Assembly: GCF_004214895.1 (NCBI RefSeq)
Contig: NZ_CP035952.1
Coordinates: forward strand, 682,001 to 746,000
Length of the DNA: 64,000 nucleotides
DNA from: Pseudomonas tructae
Lineage (GTDB): Bacteria; Pseudomonadota; Gammaproteobacteria; Pseudomonadales; Pseudomonadaceae
Direction of reading: 5' to 3'
Below are positions 51,930 to 61,464 of this stretch, piece by piece (position 1 is the first letter of the stretch; each line of letters opens with the position of its first letter). The notes beneath the pieces were generated by a model. That model made no database searches. It saw nothing but the letters and a program-made list of their open reading frames with translations, and was not told the origin of the DNA. The translations under genes and the position numbers were made by a program.

Positions 51930-52717
51930 GGCTGGGTCGCTGGCGGTTGGTCGTTATGATCGTCGGCCGTATCTTGCGGATGATCGCCGCGCTTGCGGAT
52001 CAGCCCGCCAAACAGCACGCCGATCTCGAACAGCAGCCACATCGGCACCGCCAGCAAGGTCTGCGAGAAGATGTCCGGCGGGGTCAGGATCATGCCGACC
52101 ACGAAGCAGCCGATGATCACGTAGGGGCGGATCTTCTTCAGGTACTTCACGTCGACCACGCCGATCCACACCAGCAGCACCACGGCCACCGGGATCTCGA
52201 AGGCCACGCCGAAGGCGAAGAACAGGGTCATGACGAAGTCCAGGTAGCTGGAAATGTCCGTCATCATCGCCACCCCGTCCGGCGTGGCGCTGGCGAAGAA
52301 GCCGAAGATCAGCGGGAACACCAAGAAGTAGGCGAAGGCCATGCCGGCGTAGAACAGGATGATGCTCGACACCAGTAGCGGAATGGCGATGCGTTTTTCA
52401 TGGCGGTACAGGCCCGGCGCAATGAAGCCCCAGATCTGCTGGAGGATCAGCGGGATCGCCAGGAACAGCGAGACGATCATGGTCAGCTTGAACGGCGTCA
52501 GGAACGGCGAGGCCACATCGGTGGCGATCATCGTCGCATTGGCCGGCAAGTGCTCGCGCAACGGTGCCGAGACCAGGGTGTAGATCTGCTGCGCGAAGGA
52601 AAACAGCCCGGCGAAGATCAGGAAGATGGCCGCGACGCAGCGCAGCAGGCGTGTGCGCAACTCGGTGAGGTGCGAAACCAGCGGCATGGGCTGGTCGTTT
52701 TCCGGAATTTCGCTCAT
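51926..52717 (-). CDS. tatC: TatC, twin-arginine translocase subunit
   Basis: The 263-residue membrane protein has six hydrophobic segments. The conserved N-terminal [12 protein letters not shown] (about 15-26) lies in the first cytoplasmic region, where the twin-arginine signal is recognised. FLTPFKLTM near 72 is also typical. With TatB it forms the receptor for folded precursor proteins. Its start overlaps the tatB stop and its stop overlaps the rsmE start, each by 4 bp. Confidence 0.97.
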   Translation of the reverse strand: MSEIPENDQPMPLVSHLTELRTRLLRCVAAIFLIFAGLFSFAQQIYTLVSAPLREHLPANATMIATDVASPFLTPFKLTMIVSLFLAIPLILQQIWGFIAPGLYRHEKRIAIPLLVSSIILFYAGMAFAYFLVFPLIFGFFASATPDGVAMMTDISSYLDFVMTLFFAFGVAFEIPVAVVLLVWIGVVDVKYLKKIRPYVIIGCFVVGMILTPPDIFSQTLLAVPMWLLFEIGVLFGGLIRKRGDHPQDTADDHNDQPPATQP

Positions 52718-53097
52718 GGGGCTCGCGGTGGCTGTGTCGGTTCGGTGGGCGCGCTGGTGACCGGCGGCGTGGCGTGGCTGCCGCTCGGGGCTGGCGCCGG
52801 GGCGCTTTCGCTGGTGGCCGCCGGGGTTGCAGGCGGCTCGGGCGTTACGCTGTTGGGGTTGAGGATCTTGCGCGCTTCCTGCTCCATGGAGAGGATGTGC
52901 TCGTTGTGCAACTGGCGACGGATGTCATCAGCGCCGATTTCGCGCTCGACCTCCTGCTTGATCGCATTGAAGCTGCGCTTGAGCCGGCCGATCCACAGCC
53001 CGGCGGTGCGCGCGGCGCCCGGCAGGCGCTCGGGGCCGAGCACCAGCAGGGCCACCAGGCCCACGAGCAACAGTTCGCTGAAGCTGATCCCGAACAT
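52714..53097 (-). CDS. tatB: TatB, twin-arginine translocase subunit
   Basis: The 127-residue protein has one N-terminal membrane helix containing [21 protein letters not shown] with the conserved Glu, then an amphipathic helix. A Pro/Ala/Thr-rich C-terminal tail (about 87-127) follows. It pairs with TatC in the receptor complex. It begins 4 bp after the tatA stop and overlaps tatC by 4 bp. Confidence 0.95.
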   Translation of the reverse strand: MFGISFSELLLVGLVALLVLGPERLPGAARTAGLWIGRLKRSFNAIKQEVEREIGADDIRRQLHNEHILSMEQEARKILNPNSVTPEPPATPAATSESAPAPAPSGSHATPPVTSAPTEPTQPPRAP

Positions 53098-53101
53098 GTG
53101 A

Positions 53102-53371
53102 TTACTCTTTCTTGGCCGGTTCTTCGACCTTGTGGGCCTGGCCTTCGAAGGTCTGCGGCTGGTTCAGCGGCGAAGCGGCCTGCGGTTGGGCGGGTTGCAC
53201 CGACGGTGGCGTCTGCTCGTCGGGCTTGGACTCTTCTTCGTTCATGGCTTTCTTGAAGCCCTTGATCGATTCACCCAGGTCGCTGCCGAAGTTCTTCAGC
53301 TTCTTGGTACCAAACACCAGTACCACCACGACCAGCAGGACGATCCAGTGTTTCCAGTCAAAAATACCCAT
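53102..53371 (-). CDS. tatA: TatA, pore-forming twin-arginine translocase subunit
   Basis: The 89-residue protein has a short membrane helix ([14 protein letters not shown]), the [24 protein letters not shown] amphipathic region and an acidic/Pro-rich tail. It oligomerises to form the variable translocation pore. It follows hisE by 25 bp and starts the tatABC genes, which sit directly behind histidine biosynthesis genes as is common in pseudomonads. Confidence 0.96.
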   Translation of the reverse strand: MGIFDWKHWIVLLVVVVLVFGTKKLKNFGSDLGESIKGFKKAMNEEESKPDEQTPPSVQPAQPQAASPLNQPQTFEGQAHKVEEPAKKE

Positions 53372-53396
53372 GGTGCAATCCCTCGAAATAATTCAG

Positions 53397-53732
53397 TTAG
53401 GCCGACGGCTGACGCGCTGCTTTTTCGGCATGCCCGCAGAGGCCGAAACGGCGGTCCAGTTCGTCCAGCACCGCCTGCGGGTGCTGGCCCAGTTGGGCAA
53501 GCATGACCAGGCTATGGAACCACAGATCGGCGGTCTCGTAGATGACATCGCTGCAGTCGCCGCTGTGGGCGGCGTCCTTGGCGGCGATGATGGTCTCGAC
53601 CGACTCTTCGCCGAGCTTTTCCAGAATTTTGTTCAGGCCCTTGTGATACAGGCTGGCCACGTACGAGCTGTCGGGTTCGGCGCCTTTGCGCGCTTCGAGT
53701 ACTTCGGCCAGGCGGGTCAGGGTGTCGCTCAT
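53397..53732 (-). CDS. hisE: HisE, phosphoribosyl-ATP pyrophosphatase
   Basis: The 111-residue all-helical protein starts at the ATG at 53732, one base after the hisI stop. The MazG-like metal motif is [13 protein letters not shown] (about 41-53), followed by [13 protein letters not shown]. It removes pyrophosphate from PR-ATP in the second step of histidine synthesis. Here hisE and hisI are separate genes, unlike the fused enteric hisIE. Confidence 0.96.
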   Translation of the reverse strand: MSDTLTRLAEVLEARKGAEPDSSYVASLYHKGLNKILEKLGEESVETIIAAKDAAHSGDCSDVIYETADLWFHSLVMLAQLGQHPQAVLDELDRRFGLCGHAEKAARQPSA

Positions 53733-53733
53733 G

Positions 53734-54126
53734 TCAGTGTCCTGCGCTGTAGATGGCATGCGGGTCCTTGAGGACCGGGTCGACGGTCTTCCACTCACCG
53801 TGCTCGAAGACCCGGTAGAAGCAGCTTTCGCGGCCGGTGTGGCAGGCGATATGACCCAGTTGTTCAACCATCAGGATGATTACGTCGGCGTCGCAGTCCA
53901 GGCGCATTTCATGCAGCTTTTGCACGTGGCCGGATTCTTCGCCCTTGCGCCACAGTTTGCCACGCGAACGTGACCAGTAGATGGCTCGCTGCTCGGCGGC
54001 GGTCAGGGTCAGCGCTTCGCGGTTCATCCAGGCCATCATCAGCACGCGCCCGGTTTTGTGATCCTGGGCGATAGCCGGTACCAGGCCATCGCTGTTCCAG
54101 TTGATCTCGTCCAGCCAGTCTTTCAT
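53734..54126 (-). CDS. hisI: HisI, phosphoribosyl-AMP cyclohydrolase
   Basis: The 130-residue enzyme begins at the ATG at 54126 with GGAG six bases upstream. Motifs are the [22 protein letters not shown] segment (within about 18-43), [17 protein letters not shown] and the zinc/magnesium site region LDCDADVI and CHTGRESCF. It opens the adenine ring of PR-AMP, the third step of histidine synthesis. It follows ubiB by 72 bp, the widest gap in this gene run. Confidence 0.97.
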   Translation of the reverse strand: MKDWLDEINWNSDGLVPAIAQDHKTGRVLMMAWMNREALTLTAAEQRAIYWSRSRGKLWRKGEESGHVQKLHEMRLDCDADVIILMVEQLGHIACHTGRESCFYRVFEHGEWKTVDPVLKDPHAIYSAGH

Positions 54127-54198
54127 CTTCGACTCCAAAGCCGGGTTCGAGCCTGTGCCGAACCCTTGCGCTAGTGTGCCAGCCAGCGGCGCGGCTGG

Positions 54199-55806
54199 CT
54201 ATCGACGCACGATCAGGTAGAGGCCGGCGGCGAGCATCAGCCAGGCCGGCCAGGCGGCGGGAGCGCTCAGGCTGACCGCGCCGGCGGCCAGGGTGGCGCC
54301 GCCGCCGAGCAACCCGGCACCGAGCAGGCGCAGGGCCCAGTGATCGCTCTTGTGCTGCCAGGGCGCCGGTGGGTCGGACAGGTGCGGCTGCGACATGCGT
54401 TCGAGCAGGTCGCGGGTCATGCCGGCCAGGTGCGGAATCTGCTCGACCTGGCCATGCAGGTTCTGCAGCAGGGTCTTGGGGCTGACCCGCTCGCGCATCC
54501 AGCGTTCCAGGAACGGCTGGGCGGTGCTCCACAGGTCGAGGTCCGGGTACAGCTGGCGGCCCAGGCCTTCGATGTTGAGCAGGGTTTTTTGCAACAGAAC
54601 CAGCTGCGGCTGGACTTCCATGTTGAAGCGCCGCGCGGTCTGGAACAGGCGCATCAGCACCTGGCCGAAGGAAATATCCTTTAACGGTTTTTCGAAGATC
54701 GGCTCGCAGACGGTGCGGATCGCCGCTTCGAATTCATTCAGTTTGGTCTGCGCCGGTACCCACCCCGAATCGATGTGCAACTGCGCCACGCGGCGATAGT
54801 CGCGCTTGAAGAAGGCAAACAGGTTGCGCGCCAGGTAGTCCTGGTCCTCGGGCGTCAGGCTGCCGACGATGCCACAGTCGATGGCAATGTACTGCGGGCT
54901 CCACGGTTTTATCGTGCTGACGAAGATGTTGCCCGGGTGCATGTCGGCGTGGAAGAAACTGTCGCGAAACACTTGGGTGAAGAAAATCTCCACACCGCGT
55001 TCGGCAAGCATCTTCATGTCGGTGCGCTGATCGGCCAGGGTCGCCAGATCGGTCACCTGGATGCCGTAGATGCGCTCCATGACCAGCACCTTCGGCCGGC
55101 ACCAGTCCCAGTAGACCTGGGGCACGTACATCATCTCCGAGCCTTCGAAGTTGCGCTTGAGCTGGCTGGCGTTGGCCGCTTCGCGCAACAGGTCGAGTTC
55201 GTCGTAGATGGTTTTCTCGTAGTCGTTGACCACTTCCACCGGGTGCAGCAGGCGCGCATCGGCCGAGACCCGCTCGGCGCCACGGGCAATCAGGAACAGC
55301 CAGGCCAGGTCCTGGGCAATGATTGGCTTGAGGCCCGGGCGCACCACCTTGACCACCACCTCTTCGCCGCTCTTGAGCTTGGCCGCGTGGACCTGGGCCA
55401 CCGATGCCGAGGCCAGTGGCTCGACGTCGAAGCGGCTGAACACCTCGCTGATGGTCGCCCCGAGCTGTTCTTCGATCAGGGCGATGGCGTGTTGCGAGTC
55501 GAACGGTGGCACCCGGTCCTGCAGCAGCATCAGCTCGTCGGCGATGTCTTCGGGCAACAGGTCACGGCGGGTCGAGAGCAACTGGCCGAACTTGATGAAG
55601 ATTGGCCCCAGATCCTGCAGTGCCAGGCGCAGGCGCGCGCCGCGGCTCAGTTCAAGCTGCTTGCGCGGCAGCCAGCGCCAGGGCATGGCATAACGCAGGC
55701 CCATGAGCCACCAGGGCAGGGGCAGGGCGAACAGCAGGTCATCGAGACGGTAACGGATCACGACGCGCTGGATGCGCAACAGACGGCGGACGGCAAGCAG
55801 CTTCAT
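54199..55806 (-). CDS. ubiB: UbiB, atypical kinase-like ATPase for ubiquinone synthesis
   Basis: The 535-residue protein has the ADCK/UbiB features: the KxGQ motif in [12 protein letters not shown] (about 70-81), an Ala-rich ASASVAQVH loop replacing the normal Gly-rich loop, and [11 protein letters not shown]. The DCG metal motif is AIDCGIVG. Two hydrophobic helices at the C-terminus (about 495-535) anchor it to the membrane. It is required for ubiquinone assembly, probably by extracting precursors using ATP. It overlaps ubiJ by 4 bp. Confidence 0.97.
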   Translation of the reverse strand: MKLLAVRRLLRIQRVVIRYRLDDLLFALPLPWWLMGLRYAMPWRWLPRKQLELSRGARLRLALQDLGPIFIKFGQLLSTRRDLLPEDIADELMLLQDRVPPFDSQHAIALIEEQLGATISEVFSRFDVEPLASASVAQVHAAKLKSGEEVVVKVVRPGLKPIIAQDLAWLFLIARGAERVSADARLLHPVEVVNDYEKTIYDELDLLREAANASQLKRNFEGSEMMYVPQVYWDWCRPKVLVMERIYGIQVTDLATLADQRTDMKMLAERGVEIFFTQVFRDSFFHADMHPGNIFVSTIKPWSPQYIAIDCGIVGSLTPEDQDYLARNLFAFFKRDYRRVAQLHIDSGWVPAQTKLNEFEAAIRTVCEPIFEKPLKDISFGQVLMRLFQTARRFNMEVQPQLVLLQKTLLNIEGLGRQLYPDLDLWSTAQPFLERWMRERVSPKTLLQNLHGQVEQIPHLAGMTRDLLERMSQPHLSDPPAPWQHKSDHWALRLLGAGLLGGGATLAAGAVSLSAPAAWPAWLMLAAGLYLIVRR

Positions 55807-56426
55807 GCGTTATCGCTGGTATCAAGGGATCGGGCAAGGCGCTCGAGGCGCGCCTCAAGGCGTTCAATATCGACTTTGAGCGTGTCGAGTTCGCTGAAGC
55901 GGGCTTCGGCTTCGCGCTGGCCGACCAGGGTCCGGGCCTCTTCGGCGAGGTACTCGGAGAGGTTCTGGTTTAGCGCGGCCAAGCCCTGGCGGGTCCAGTT
56001 GGCGCGGCTGCGCAAGTGGCCGCTGAGCAGCTGCGTGGCGACCGGGCCGAGCCAGCGGGAGACTTCGTACTCCCAGTCCAGTTCCAGGTCCTGCAGCACT
56101 GCGACCAGGTCGAGCAGCACCGCGCTGTCGCCTTCAAGCTCGACCTGCGGGCTGTGCAGCACGGCGCTCTTGTCCTGGCTCAGGGCCAGGCGCAGCAGGC
56201 TGCTGGCCGGTGCACGCAAGGTGCAGTCCGCCTCGTTGGCCCAGTGTGCGGCCAGCATCAGGCCTTCGTCGCCGGGCAGGATGAACAGCTGCAGGGCCGG
56301 TTGGCGGCAGTCGATGGCAATCACCTTGCCGTCGAGCGGGCGCAGGCGCGGCAGCGCTGTGCTGTCCAGGCGCAGGACACGGTTGAGGCCGTGTTCGACG
56401 CTGGCGAGCAGGCCGGCCAGGAGCAT
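55803..56426 (-). CDS. ubiJ: UbiJ, ubiquinone biosynthesis accessory factor (SCP2 domain)
   Basis: The 207-residue protein has an N-terminal SCP2-like lipid-binding domain (about 15-115, with [17 protein letters not shown]) and a C-terminal coiled-coil region ([21 protein letters not shown]). It organises the soluble Ubi complex and binds the hydrophobic intermediates. Its start shares one base with the ubiE stop and its end overlaps ubiB by 4 bp, the standard ubiE-ubiJ-ubiB order. Confidence 0.93.
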   Translation of the reverse strand: MLLAGLLASVEHGLNRVLRLDSTALPRLRPLDGKVIAIDCRQPALQLFILPGDEGLMLAAHWANEADCTLRAPASSLLRLALSQDKSAVLHSPQVELEGDSAVLLDLVAVLQDLELDWEYEVSRWLGPVATQLLSGHLRSRANWTRQGLAALNQNLSEYLAEEARTLVGQREAEARFSELDTLKVDIERLEARLERLARSLDTSDNA

Positions 56427-57196
56427 CAGGGCTTGATTCCCCGGTGCAGGGCAACGATGCCGCTGGTCATGTTGTGGTAGGTGACGCGGTCGAAACCGGC
56501 TTCGACCATCATCGCCTTGAGGGTTTCCTGGTCGGGGTGCATGCGGATCGATTCGGCCAGGTAGCGATAGCTTTCCGAGTCGTTGGTGATCAGCTTGCCG
56601 GCCAGTGGCATGAAGGCGAACGAGTAAGCGTCGTAGACCTTGGACATCAGTTTGCTGGTCGGCTTGGAGAATTCCAGTACCAGCAACCGGCCACCGGGCT
56701 TGAGCACCCGCAGCATGGAGCGGATGGCCTCGTCCTTGTGGGTGACGTTGCGCAGGCCGAAGGCAATGGTCACGCAGTCGAAGTGGTTGTCCGGGAACGG
56801 CAGCTTTTCGGCATCGGCCTGGACGAACTCGATGTTGCCGGCCACGCCGCGGTCGAGCAGGCGGTCACGGCCGACCTTGAGCATCGACTCGTTGATGTCG
56901 GCCAGCACCACCTGGCCGCTTGGGCCGACCAGTTGCGAGAACTTGGCGGCCAGATCGCCGGTACCGCCGGCGATGTCCAGCACACGGTTACCTGGGCGCA
57001 CACCCGACAGCTCGATGGTGAAGCGCTTCCACAGGCGGTGCATGCCGCCGGAGAGCACGTCGTTCATCAGGTCATACTTGGCCGCCACCGAGTGGAAGAC
57101 CTCGGCGACTTTCTCGGCCTTCTGGCTTTCCGGCACGTTCTTGTAGCCGAAGTGGGTGGTGGGTTCGGCGTGGTCGCCTTTGCGCTGATCGTTCAT
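56426..57196 (-). CDS. ubiE: UbiE, ubiquinone/menaquinone C-methyltransferase
   Basis: The 256-residue class I methyltransferase shows [14 protein letters not shown] near 30-43, the SAM-binding motif [14 protein letters not shown] at about 73-86, and [24 protein letters not shown] segments near 140. It methylates the benzoquinol ring using S-adenosylmethionine. It is the first gene of the nine-gene minus-strand run that continues through ubiJ, ubiB, hisI, hisE, tatABC and rsmE. Confidence 0.97.
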   Translation of the reverse strand: MNDQRKGDHAEPTTHFGYKNVPESQKAEKVAEVFHSVAAKYDLMNDVLSGGMHRLWKRFTIELSGVRPGNRVLDIAGGTGDLAAKFSQLVGPSGQVVLADINESMLKVGRDRLLDRGVAGNIEFVQADAEKLPFPDNHFDCVTIAFGLRNVTHKDEAIRSMLRVLKPGGRLLVLEFSKPTSKLMSKVYDAYSFAFMPLAGKLITNDSESYRYLAESIRMHPDQETLKAMMVEAGFDRVTYHNMTSGIVALHRGIKP

Positions 57197-57320
57197 ATCG
57201 CTTCACCGGAAAAAATTACTGGCCATTCTAGGGCGTACGGTCGGTTTTGTCTTGGCGGGGTGTGTCGCAGGTGGGGCGCGGGCATAATATAAGTATGCCT
57301 TCGAACCCAGGATTGAATGA

Positions 57321-57596
57321 ATGACCCAGATCAGCGTTGAACGCAAACACAACCTGGGCCGCGACGCGGCTCGGCAAAAGGCCCAAGCCCTGGTCGACAA
57401 GCTGGCCCGCGAATACGACCTCAAGGCCAGCTGGAACGGCGACCGGGTCGAGGTCAAGCGCAGCGGTGCCAATGGCAGCGTGCAGATCGGCGAGGACAGC
57501 ATCAAGGTCGAGCTGAAGCTGGGCATGATGCTGTCGATGATGAGCGCGACCATCAAGAGCGAGATCGAGCGGGCGCTGGACAAGGCGTTGGCTTGA
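57321..57596 (+). CDS. Polyhydroxyalkanoic acid system family protein
   Basis: The 91-residue protein starts ISVERKHNLGRDAARQKAQALVDKLA and ends with a Lys/Glu-rich helix (KSEIERALDKALA). It matches the small family annotated as PHA system or PHA granule-associated protein near pha genes. The pattern is helix, beta strands, helix with no signal peptide. It is upstream of phaI on the same strand but separated by 181 bp and a repeat, so cotranscription is uncertain. Its role in PHA metabolism rests on association, not on a known activity. Confidence 0.75.
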   Translation: MTQISVERKHNLGRDAARQKAQALVDKLAREYDLKASWNGDRVEVKRSGANGSVQIGEDSIKVELKLGMMLSMMSATIKSEIERALDKALA

Positions 57597-57611
57597 TTGC
57601 GCGTTGACCTC

Positions 57612-57656
57612 ATCGCCGGCAAGGCCGGCTCCCACAGGATTTGTGTGAGCCGGTCT
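57612..57656. repeat. REP-like palindrome, variant subtype
   Basis: ATCGCCGGCAAGGCCGGCTC with CCACA has the REP architecture but a different core (GCCGGCAAGGCCGGC). The downstream partner arm (GTGTGAGCCGGTCTGATT) is degenerate. Confidence 0.6.
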
Positions 57657-57662
57657 GATTTG

Positions 57663-57700
57663 GATCAGCTGATCTTGCCCTTAGGGTGAGAATTCTAATT
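57663..57700. promoter_or_regulatory. Palindromic region upstream of phaI, candidate PhaD/promoter region
   Basis: GATCAGCTGATC (57663-57674) is a perfect 12-bp palindrome, and AGAATTCT (57689-57696) is a second. In P. putida PhaD activates the phaI promoter through an inverted-repeat operator. Which of these, if either, is the operator cannot be decided from the sequence alone, and I see no well-spaced -35/-10 pair. Confidence 0.35.
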
Positions 57701-57777
57701 TTTCCCCCTACCTTGTGCTCAAGCCCAACTTTCCTGGGCAGTTCCTCCATTTCCGTTCAGCGCGTGAGGTGTAGAGC

Positions 57778-58197
57778 ATGGCCAACATTATCCTGAAGAA
57801 AAAAGACGACGCCCAACGCAGGTTGGGTGAGGTGCGCGGCTACGCGCGCAAGATCTGGCTGGCGGGCCTTGGGGCTTACACCCGGGCCGGCCAGGAAGGT
57901 GCCGACTACCTCAAAGAGCTGGTCAAGGCCGGTGAGTCGGTAGAAAAACGCGGCAAGAAGCGCCTGGATGCCGAGCTCGATGCCGCCAACTCCGAGATCG
58001 ATTCGGTGAAGAGCGAGCTGACCAGTGTCAGGGGCAAGGTCGAGGTTCAACTCGACAAAATCGAAAAGGCTTTCGACACGCGGGTCGCAAGTGCCTTGAA
58101 TCGCATCGGCATTCCGTCTAAACATGACGTGGAGGCACTCTCTGCCAAGCTCGATGAGCTCACGGCATTGCTTGAACGTGTCGCACGTAAACAATAA
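57778..58197 (+). CDS. phaI: PhaI, phasin (PHA granule-associated protein)
   Basis: The 139-residue protein is almost wholly helical: the phasin motif GYARKIWLAGLGAYTRAGQ (about 20-38) and then a coiled coil in which Lys and Glu alternate. It coats mcl-PHA granules with PhaF. The first 120 residues are clearly paralogous to the N-terminal half of PhaF, from KIWLAGLG through FDxRxxSALNRIGIPS. phaF begins 10 bp after the phaI stop, so the two form one operon convergent with phaC1ZC2D. Confidence 0.95.
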   Translation: MANIILKKKDDAQRRLGEVRGYARKIWLAGLGAYTRAGQEGADYLKELVKAGESVEKRGKKRLDAELDAANSEIDSVKSELTSVRGKVEVQLDKIEKAFDTRVASALNRIGIPSKHDVEALSAKLDELTALLERVARKQ

Positions 58198-58207
58198 GGA
58201 GAGCGGG

Positions 58208-58963
58208 ATGGCTGGCAAGAAGACTACTGAGAAAGAAGGCAGCTCCTGGGTCGGGGGGATCGAGAAGTATTCCCGCAAGATCTGGCTGGCTGGTTTGGGT
58301 ATCTACTCCAAGATCGATCAGGATGGCAGCAAGCTGTTCGACACCCTGGTCAAGGACGGTGAGAAGGCTGAGAAGCAAGCCAAGGGTTCGGTCAAGTCGG
58401 CTGCGGCAACCGCCAAGTCGGCGACCTCTCGGGTCAGTGATGTCAAAGACCGCGCACTGGGTAAATGGGGCGAACTCGAAGAGGCTTTCGACAAGCGCCT
58501 GAACAGTGCCATCTCGCGCCTGGGTGTTCCGAGCCGCAATGAAGTCGCCGCCCTGCACAAGCAGGTCGACACGCTGACCAAGCAGATCGAGAAGCTGACC
58601 GGTGCATCGGTCACGCCTATCTCGAAAAAGCCGGCGGCGAGCAAGACCGCGGCCAAGCCACTGGCCAAGGCTGCACCAAAAGCTGCGGCCAAACCTGCAG
58701 CTAAAACTGCGGCGGCCAAGCCTGTAGCGGCTAAGCCGGCAGCAAAAACTGCTGCGGCAAAACCCGCTGCCAAACCTGCGGCCAAACCGGCTGCGGCGAA
58801 GAAACCGGCAGCGAAAAAGCCAGCAGCCGCCAAGCCTGCTGCAGCGAAACCGGCAGCACCTGCGGCCAGCGCTGCACCGGCAGCAAGCGCAGCGCCGGTA
58901 GTAACGGCAGCATCGACCACGCCGGCACCCTCGGCACCGGTCAGCTCGATCAGCCAGGCCTGA
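58208..58963 (+). CDS. phaF: PhaF, phasin with histone H1-like C-terminal domain
   Basis: The 251-residue protein starts at the ATG at 58208 with GAGCGGG upstream. Residues 1-140 form the phasin domain (KYSRKIWLAGLGIYSKI and a leucine-zipper-like LHKQVDTLTKQIEKL). Residues from about 141 to 220 are repeats of AAKPAAK type, highly basic, and the last 30 are Ala/Pro/Ser-rich. The basic tail binds DNA non-specifically and helps PHA granules segregate with the nucleoid in P. putida. The repeats make the length likely to vary between strains. Confidence 0.96.
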   Translation: MAGKKTTEKEGSSWVGGIEKYSRKIWLAGLGIYSKIDQDGSKLFDTLVKDGEKAEKQAKGSVKSAAATAKSATSRVSDVKDRALGKWGELEEAFDKRLNSAISRLGVPSRNEVAALHKQVDTLTKQIEKLTGASVTPISKKPAASKTAAKPLAKAAPKAAAKPAAKTAAAKPVAAKPAAKTAAAKPAAKPAAKPAAAKKPAAKKPAAAKPAAAKPAAPAASAAPAASAAPVVTAASTTPAPSAPVSSISQA

Positions 58964-58973
58964 TACTGGCTCT

Positions 58974-59030
58974 ATCGCGGGGCAAGCCCGCTCCCACAGA
59001 AGTTTTGTGGGAGCGGGCTTGCCCCGCGAT
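58974..59030. repeat. REP pair (inverted)
   Basis: Two intact inverted arms lie in the gap where phaF and phaD converge, and may act as the shared end of both operons. Confidence 0.92.
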
Positions 59031-59034
59031 GCTT

Positions 59035-59649
59035 TCAGCCGTCCAGATACCTCAAGGCCAACTGCTCGGCCGCATGCCGTGATTCGGCCTCCAGATGCGG
59101 CGCCACCAGCATCATCACCTGATACACCACCACCCCTACCTCACCTTCACGGGCCAGCACGCGCTGGTAATCGAGGGAGAACAGCAAGGTCAGGGTGATC
59201 TGTTCCACCAGTTGCCCCAGTGCCCGGGTATCGCTGAGCACCTGGCCCTGGGTCTTGAGGCTGGCCAGCAAGGCTGCCAGGGTGCGCTTGAGGGCATTGA
59301 GCAGGTTGCGCATGCCACGGGCCAGCTTGGGCAGGCGTCCGGTCAGGTTCGACAGGTCCTGGAACAGGAAGCGGTACTGGGCCATGCGTTCGACGATCAG
59401 GTGCAGGAACAGCCAGTAGTCCTCAGCGTCCAGGCGCACTTCCAGCGGTGGGTCGAGCAGTGGCGTGAGCTCGTCCTCGAAACGTTCGAACAACCCCTGC
59501 ACCAACGGCTCCTTGCCGTGGAAGTGGTAGTAGAGGTTGCCCGGGCTGATGCCCATTTCGTTGGCAATCTCCAGGGTCGAGACATTCGGCTCGCCCTGGC
59601 GGTTGAACAGCTGCAGGGCACACTCAAGGATACGGTCGCGGGTTTTCAT
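59035..59649 (-). CDS. phaD: PhaD, TetR-family regulator of the pha genes
   Basis: The 204-residue protein starts MKTRDRILECALQLFNRQG, a TetR helix-turn-helix (about 20-50, TLEIANEMGISPGNLYYHFHGK), followed by a helical ligand-binding domain. In P. putida PhaD activates phaC1 and phaIF transcription and responds to a fatty-acid-derived CoA metabolite. It is 13 bp after the phaC2 stop and is the last gene of phaC1-phaZ-phaC2-phaD. Confidence 0.95.
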   Translation of the reverse strand: MKTRDRILECALQLFNRQGEPNVSTLEIANEMGISPGNLYYHFHGKEPLVQGLFERFEDELTPLLDPPLEVRLDAEDYWLFLHLIVERMAQYRFLFQDLSNLTGRLPKLARGMRNLLNALKRTLAALLASLKTQGQVLSDTRALGQLVEQITLTLLFSLDYQRVLAREGEVGVVVYQVMMLVAPHLEAESRHAAEQLALRYLDG

Positions 59650-59662
59650 CCGTTCTTCTTGT

Positions 59663-61345
59663 TCAGCGCGCCTGCACGTAGCTGCCGGGCGCGGGGTCCA
59701 TGGGAGGGTAGTGCTGGTTGCCGAGGGCCATCAGGGTTTCGCGCTGGGCGCCGGAGCGTGCCTGAATCCACTCCAGCCACTGCGGCCACCAACTGCCGTC
59801 AACCTGCTTGCCATCATAGAGCCAGGCCCGTGGGTCGCTGCTCAGGCGCGGGTTGTCGACATAGTGCGCCTTGGGGTTGCCCGGTGGGTTGATGATGCTC
59901 TGCACATGGCCGCTGTTGGCGAGGATGAAGCGCTTTTCGCCACCCAGCAGCGCCGCCGAGCGGTACACCGCATCCCAGGGCGTGATGTGGTCGTTGCTCC
60001 CGGCGACGCTGAAACTGTCGACGTTGACCTTCTGCAGGTCGATCGGCGTGCCGCACACCTCAAGCCCCGCAGCACGGGCCAGCGGGTTGTGCTTGAAGAA
60101 GTCCAGCAGGTCGCCATGCAGGGCGGCCGGCAAGCGGGTGTTGTCGTTGTTCCAGTAAAGGATGTCGAACGCTGGCGGCGCCTTGCCCAACAGGTAGTTG
60201 TTGACCCAGTAGTTCCAGATCAGGTCGTTGGGGCGCATCCAGGCAAACACCCGGGCTATCTCGCCGCCATCGAGCACCCCTTGCTGATAAGAGCGGCGCT
60301 TGGCCGCTTCCAGGGTCTGCTCGTCGGCGAACAGGCTGGCCGGGCTGTCGATCTGGCTGTCGAGCAGGCTGACCAGGTAGGTGGCGCTGCTGACCCGGCG
60401 CAACTGGCGCTTGGCCTGCAAGTGACCTTGCAGCGCCGCCATGGTCAGGCCGCCAGCGCAGGCGCCCATGAGGTTGACCTCGCGGCTGCCGGTGATCGCC
60501 CGGCACACGTTCAGGGCCTCTTCCAGTGCCTCGACATAGCTCGACAGGCCCCATTCACGATGCCGTGGATCGGGGTTGCGCCAGCTGACCATAAAGGTCT
60601 GCAGGCCGTTCTTGAGCATGTACTGGACGAAGCTGTTGGCCGGGCTCAAGTCGAAGATGTAGTACTTGTTGATCTGTGGCGGCACCACCAGCAGGGGCCT
60701 GGCATACTGTTTTTCGCTCATGGGCTTGTACTGGATCAGCTCCAGCAGCTCGTTGCGAAACACCACCGAGCCTGGGGTGGTGGCCAGGTTGCGGCCGACC
60801 TCGAAGGCTTGCAGGCTGACCTGGCGTGGCAGGCCGTTATTGTGGCGCAGGTCATCGAGCAGGTGATTGATACCGCGCAGCAGGCTCAGGCCACCGGAGT
60901 TGAACAGTTCCTTGACCGCCAGGGGGTTGAGTGGCGAGTTGCTCGGCGACACGGCGTCGTTGATCAGGGTGAACAAGAAGTGCGCCCGGGCGCGGTCGTC
61001 CGGCTCAAGCTGGCTCTCTTCGATCCACAGGCGGGTCTGTTTCTGCCAGGCCAGGTAGGCTTGCAGGCCACGGCTGTAGAGCGGGTTCTGGCTCCAGGCC
61101 GGGTCCTTGAAACGGTTGTCGCGGGGGCTGGGTTGGTAGGGCGTTTCGCCAAGCAGCACCTTGCCCAACTGTTCGCCCAGGGCAAGCATGTGCTTGGCGG
61201 TATGCAGTGGGTGGCGCAAGCCGTGGCGGCTGACGCTGCGCAAGGTCGAGAGCAGGTCGCGGCCACGCAGGCCACTGATTGCACTCTGCACGTTCATATA
61301 GGTGGCGGGGGCCGGTAGCGTCCCCTTCGCGGGTTTGTCTTTCAT
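59663..61345 (-). CDS. phaC2: PhaC2, class II PHA synthase
   Basis: The 560-residue enzyme matches class II length. The lipase-like box with the catalytic cysteine reads GACAGG. The Asp is in SNDHITPWD and the His in NSGHVQSI. It polymerises (R)-3-hydroxyacyl-CoA of 6-14 carbons into mcl-PHA on the granule surface. The ATG at 61345 was preferred over an in-frame upstream start. It is a paralogue of phaC1, separated from it by the phaZ depolymerase. Confidence 0.97.
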   Translation of the reverse strand: MKDKPAKGTLPAPATYMNVQSAISGLRGRDLLSTLRSVSRHGLRHPLHTAKHMLALGEQLGKVLLGETPYQPSPRDNRFKDPAWSQNPLYSRGLQAYLAWQKQTRLWIEESQLEPDDRARAHFLFTLINDAVSPSNSPLNPLAVKELFNSGGLSLLRGINHLLDDLRHNNGLPRQVSLQAFEVGRNLATTPGSVVFRNELLELIQYKPMSEKQYARPLLVVPPQINKYYIFDLSPANSFVQYMLKNGLQTFMVSWRNPDPRHREWGLSSYVEALEEALNVCRAITGSREVNLMGACAGGLTMAALQGHLQAKRQLRRVSSATYLVSLLDSQIDSPASLFADEQTLEAAKRRSYQQGVLDGGEIARVFAWMRPNDLIWNYWVNNYLLGKAPPAFDILYWNNDNTRLPAALHGDLLDFFKHNPLARAAGLEVCGTPIDLQKVNVDSFSVAGSNDHITPWDAVYRSAALLGGEKRFILANSGHVQSIINPPGNPKAHYVDNPRLSSDPRAWLYDGKQVDGSWWPQWLEWIQARSGAQRETLMALGNQHYPPMDPAPGSYVQAR

Positions 61346-61464
61346 CAGGCAACACTCCGTCGTCAGGCCATCAACAAACACATCAATGCAAAAGCGACAC
61401 CAACCTCACACCGCGCACCCGGGTTGCCTGGCGTCCCGCCATGGGCTCGGGTGTGGCAGGCGTC

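Noticed and set aside
58620..58860. Short tandem repeats suggesting a CRISPR array or minisatellite
   Set aside because: They are in frame and encode the AAKPAAK tail of PhaF; spacing is too short and irregular for CRISPR.
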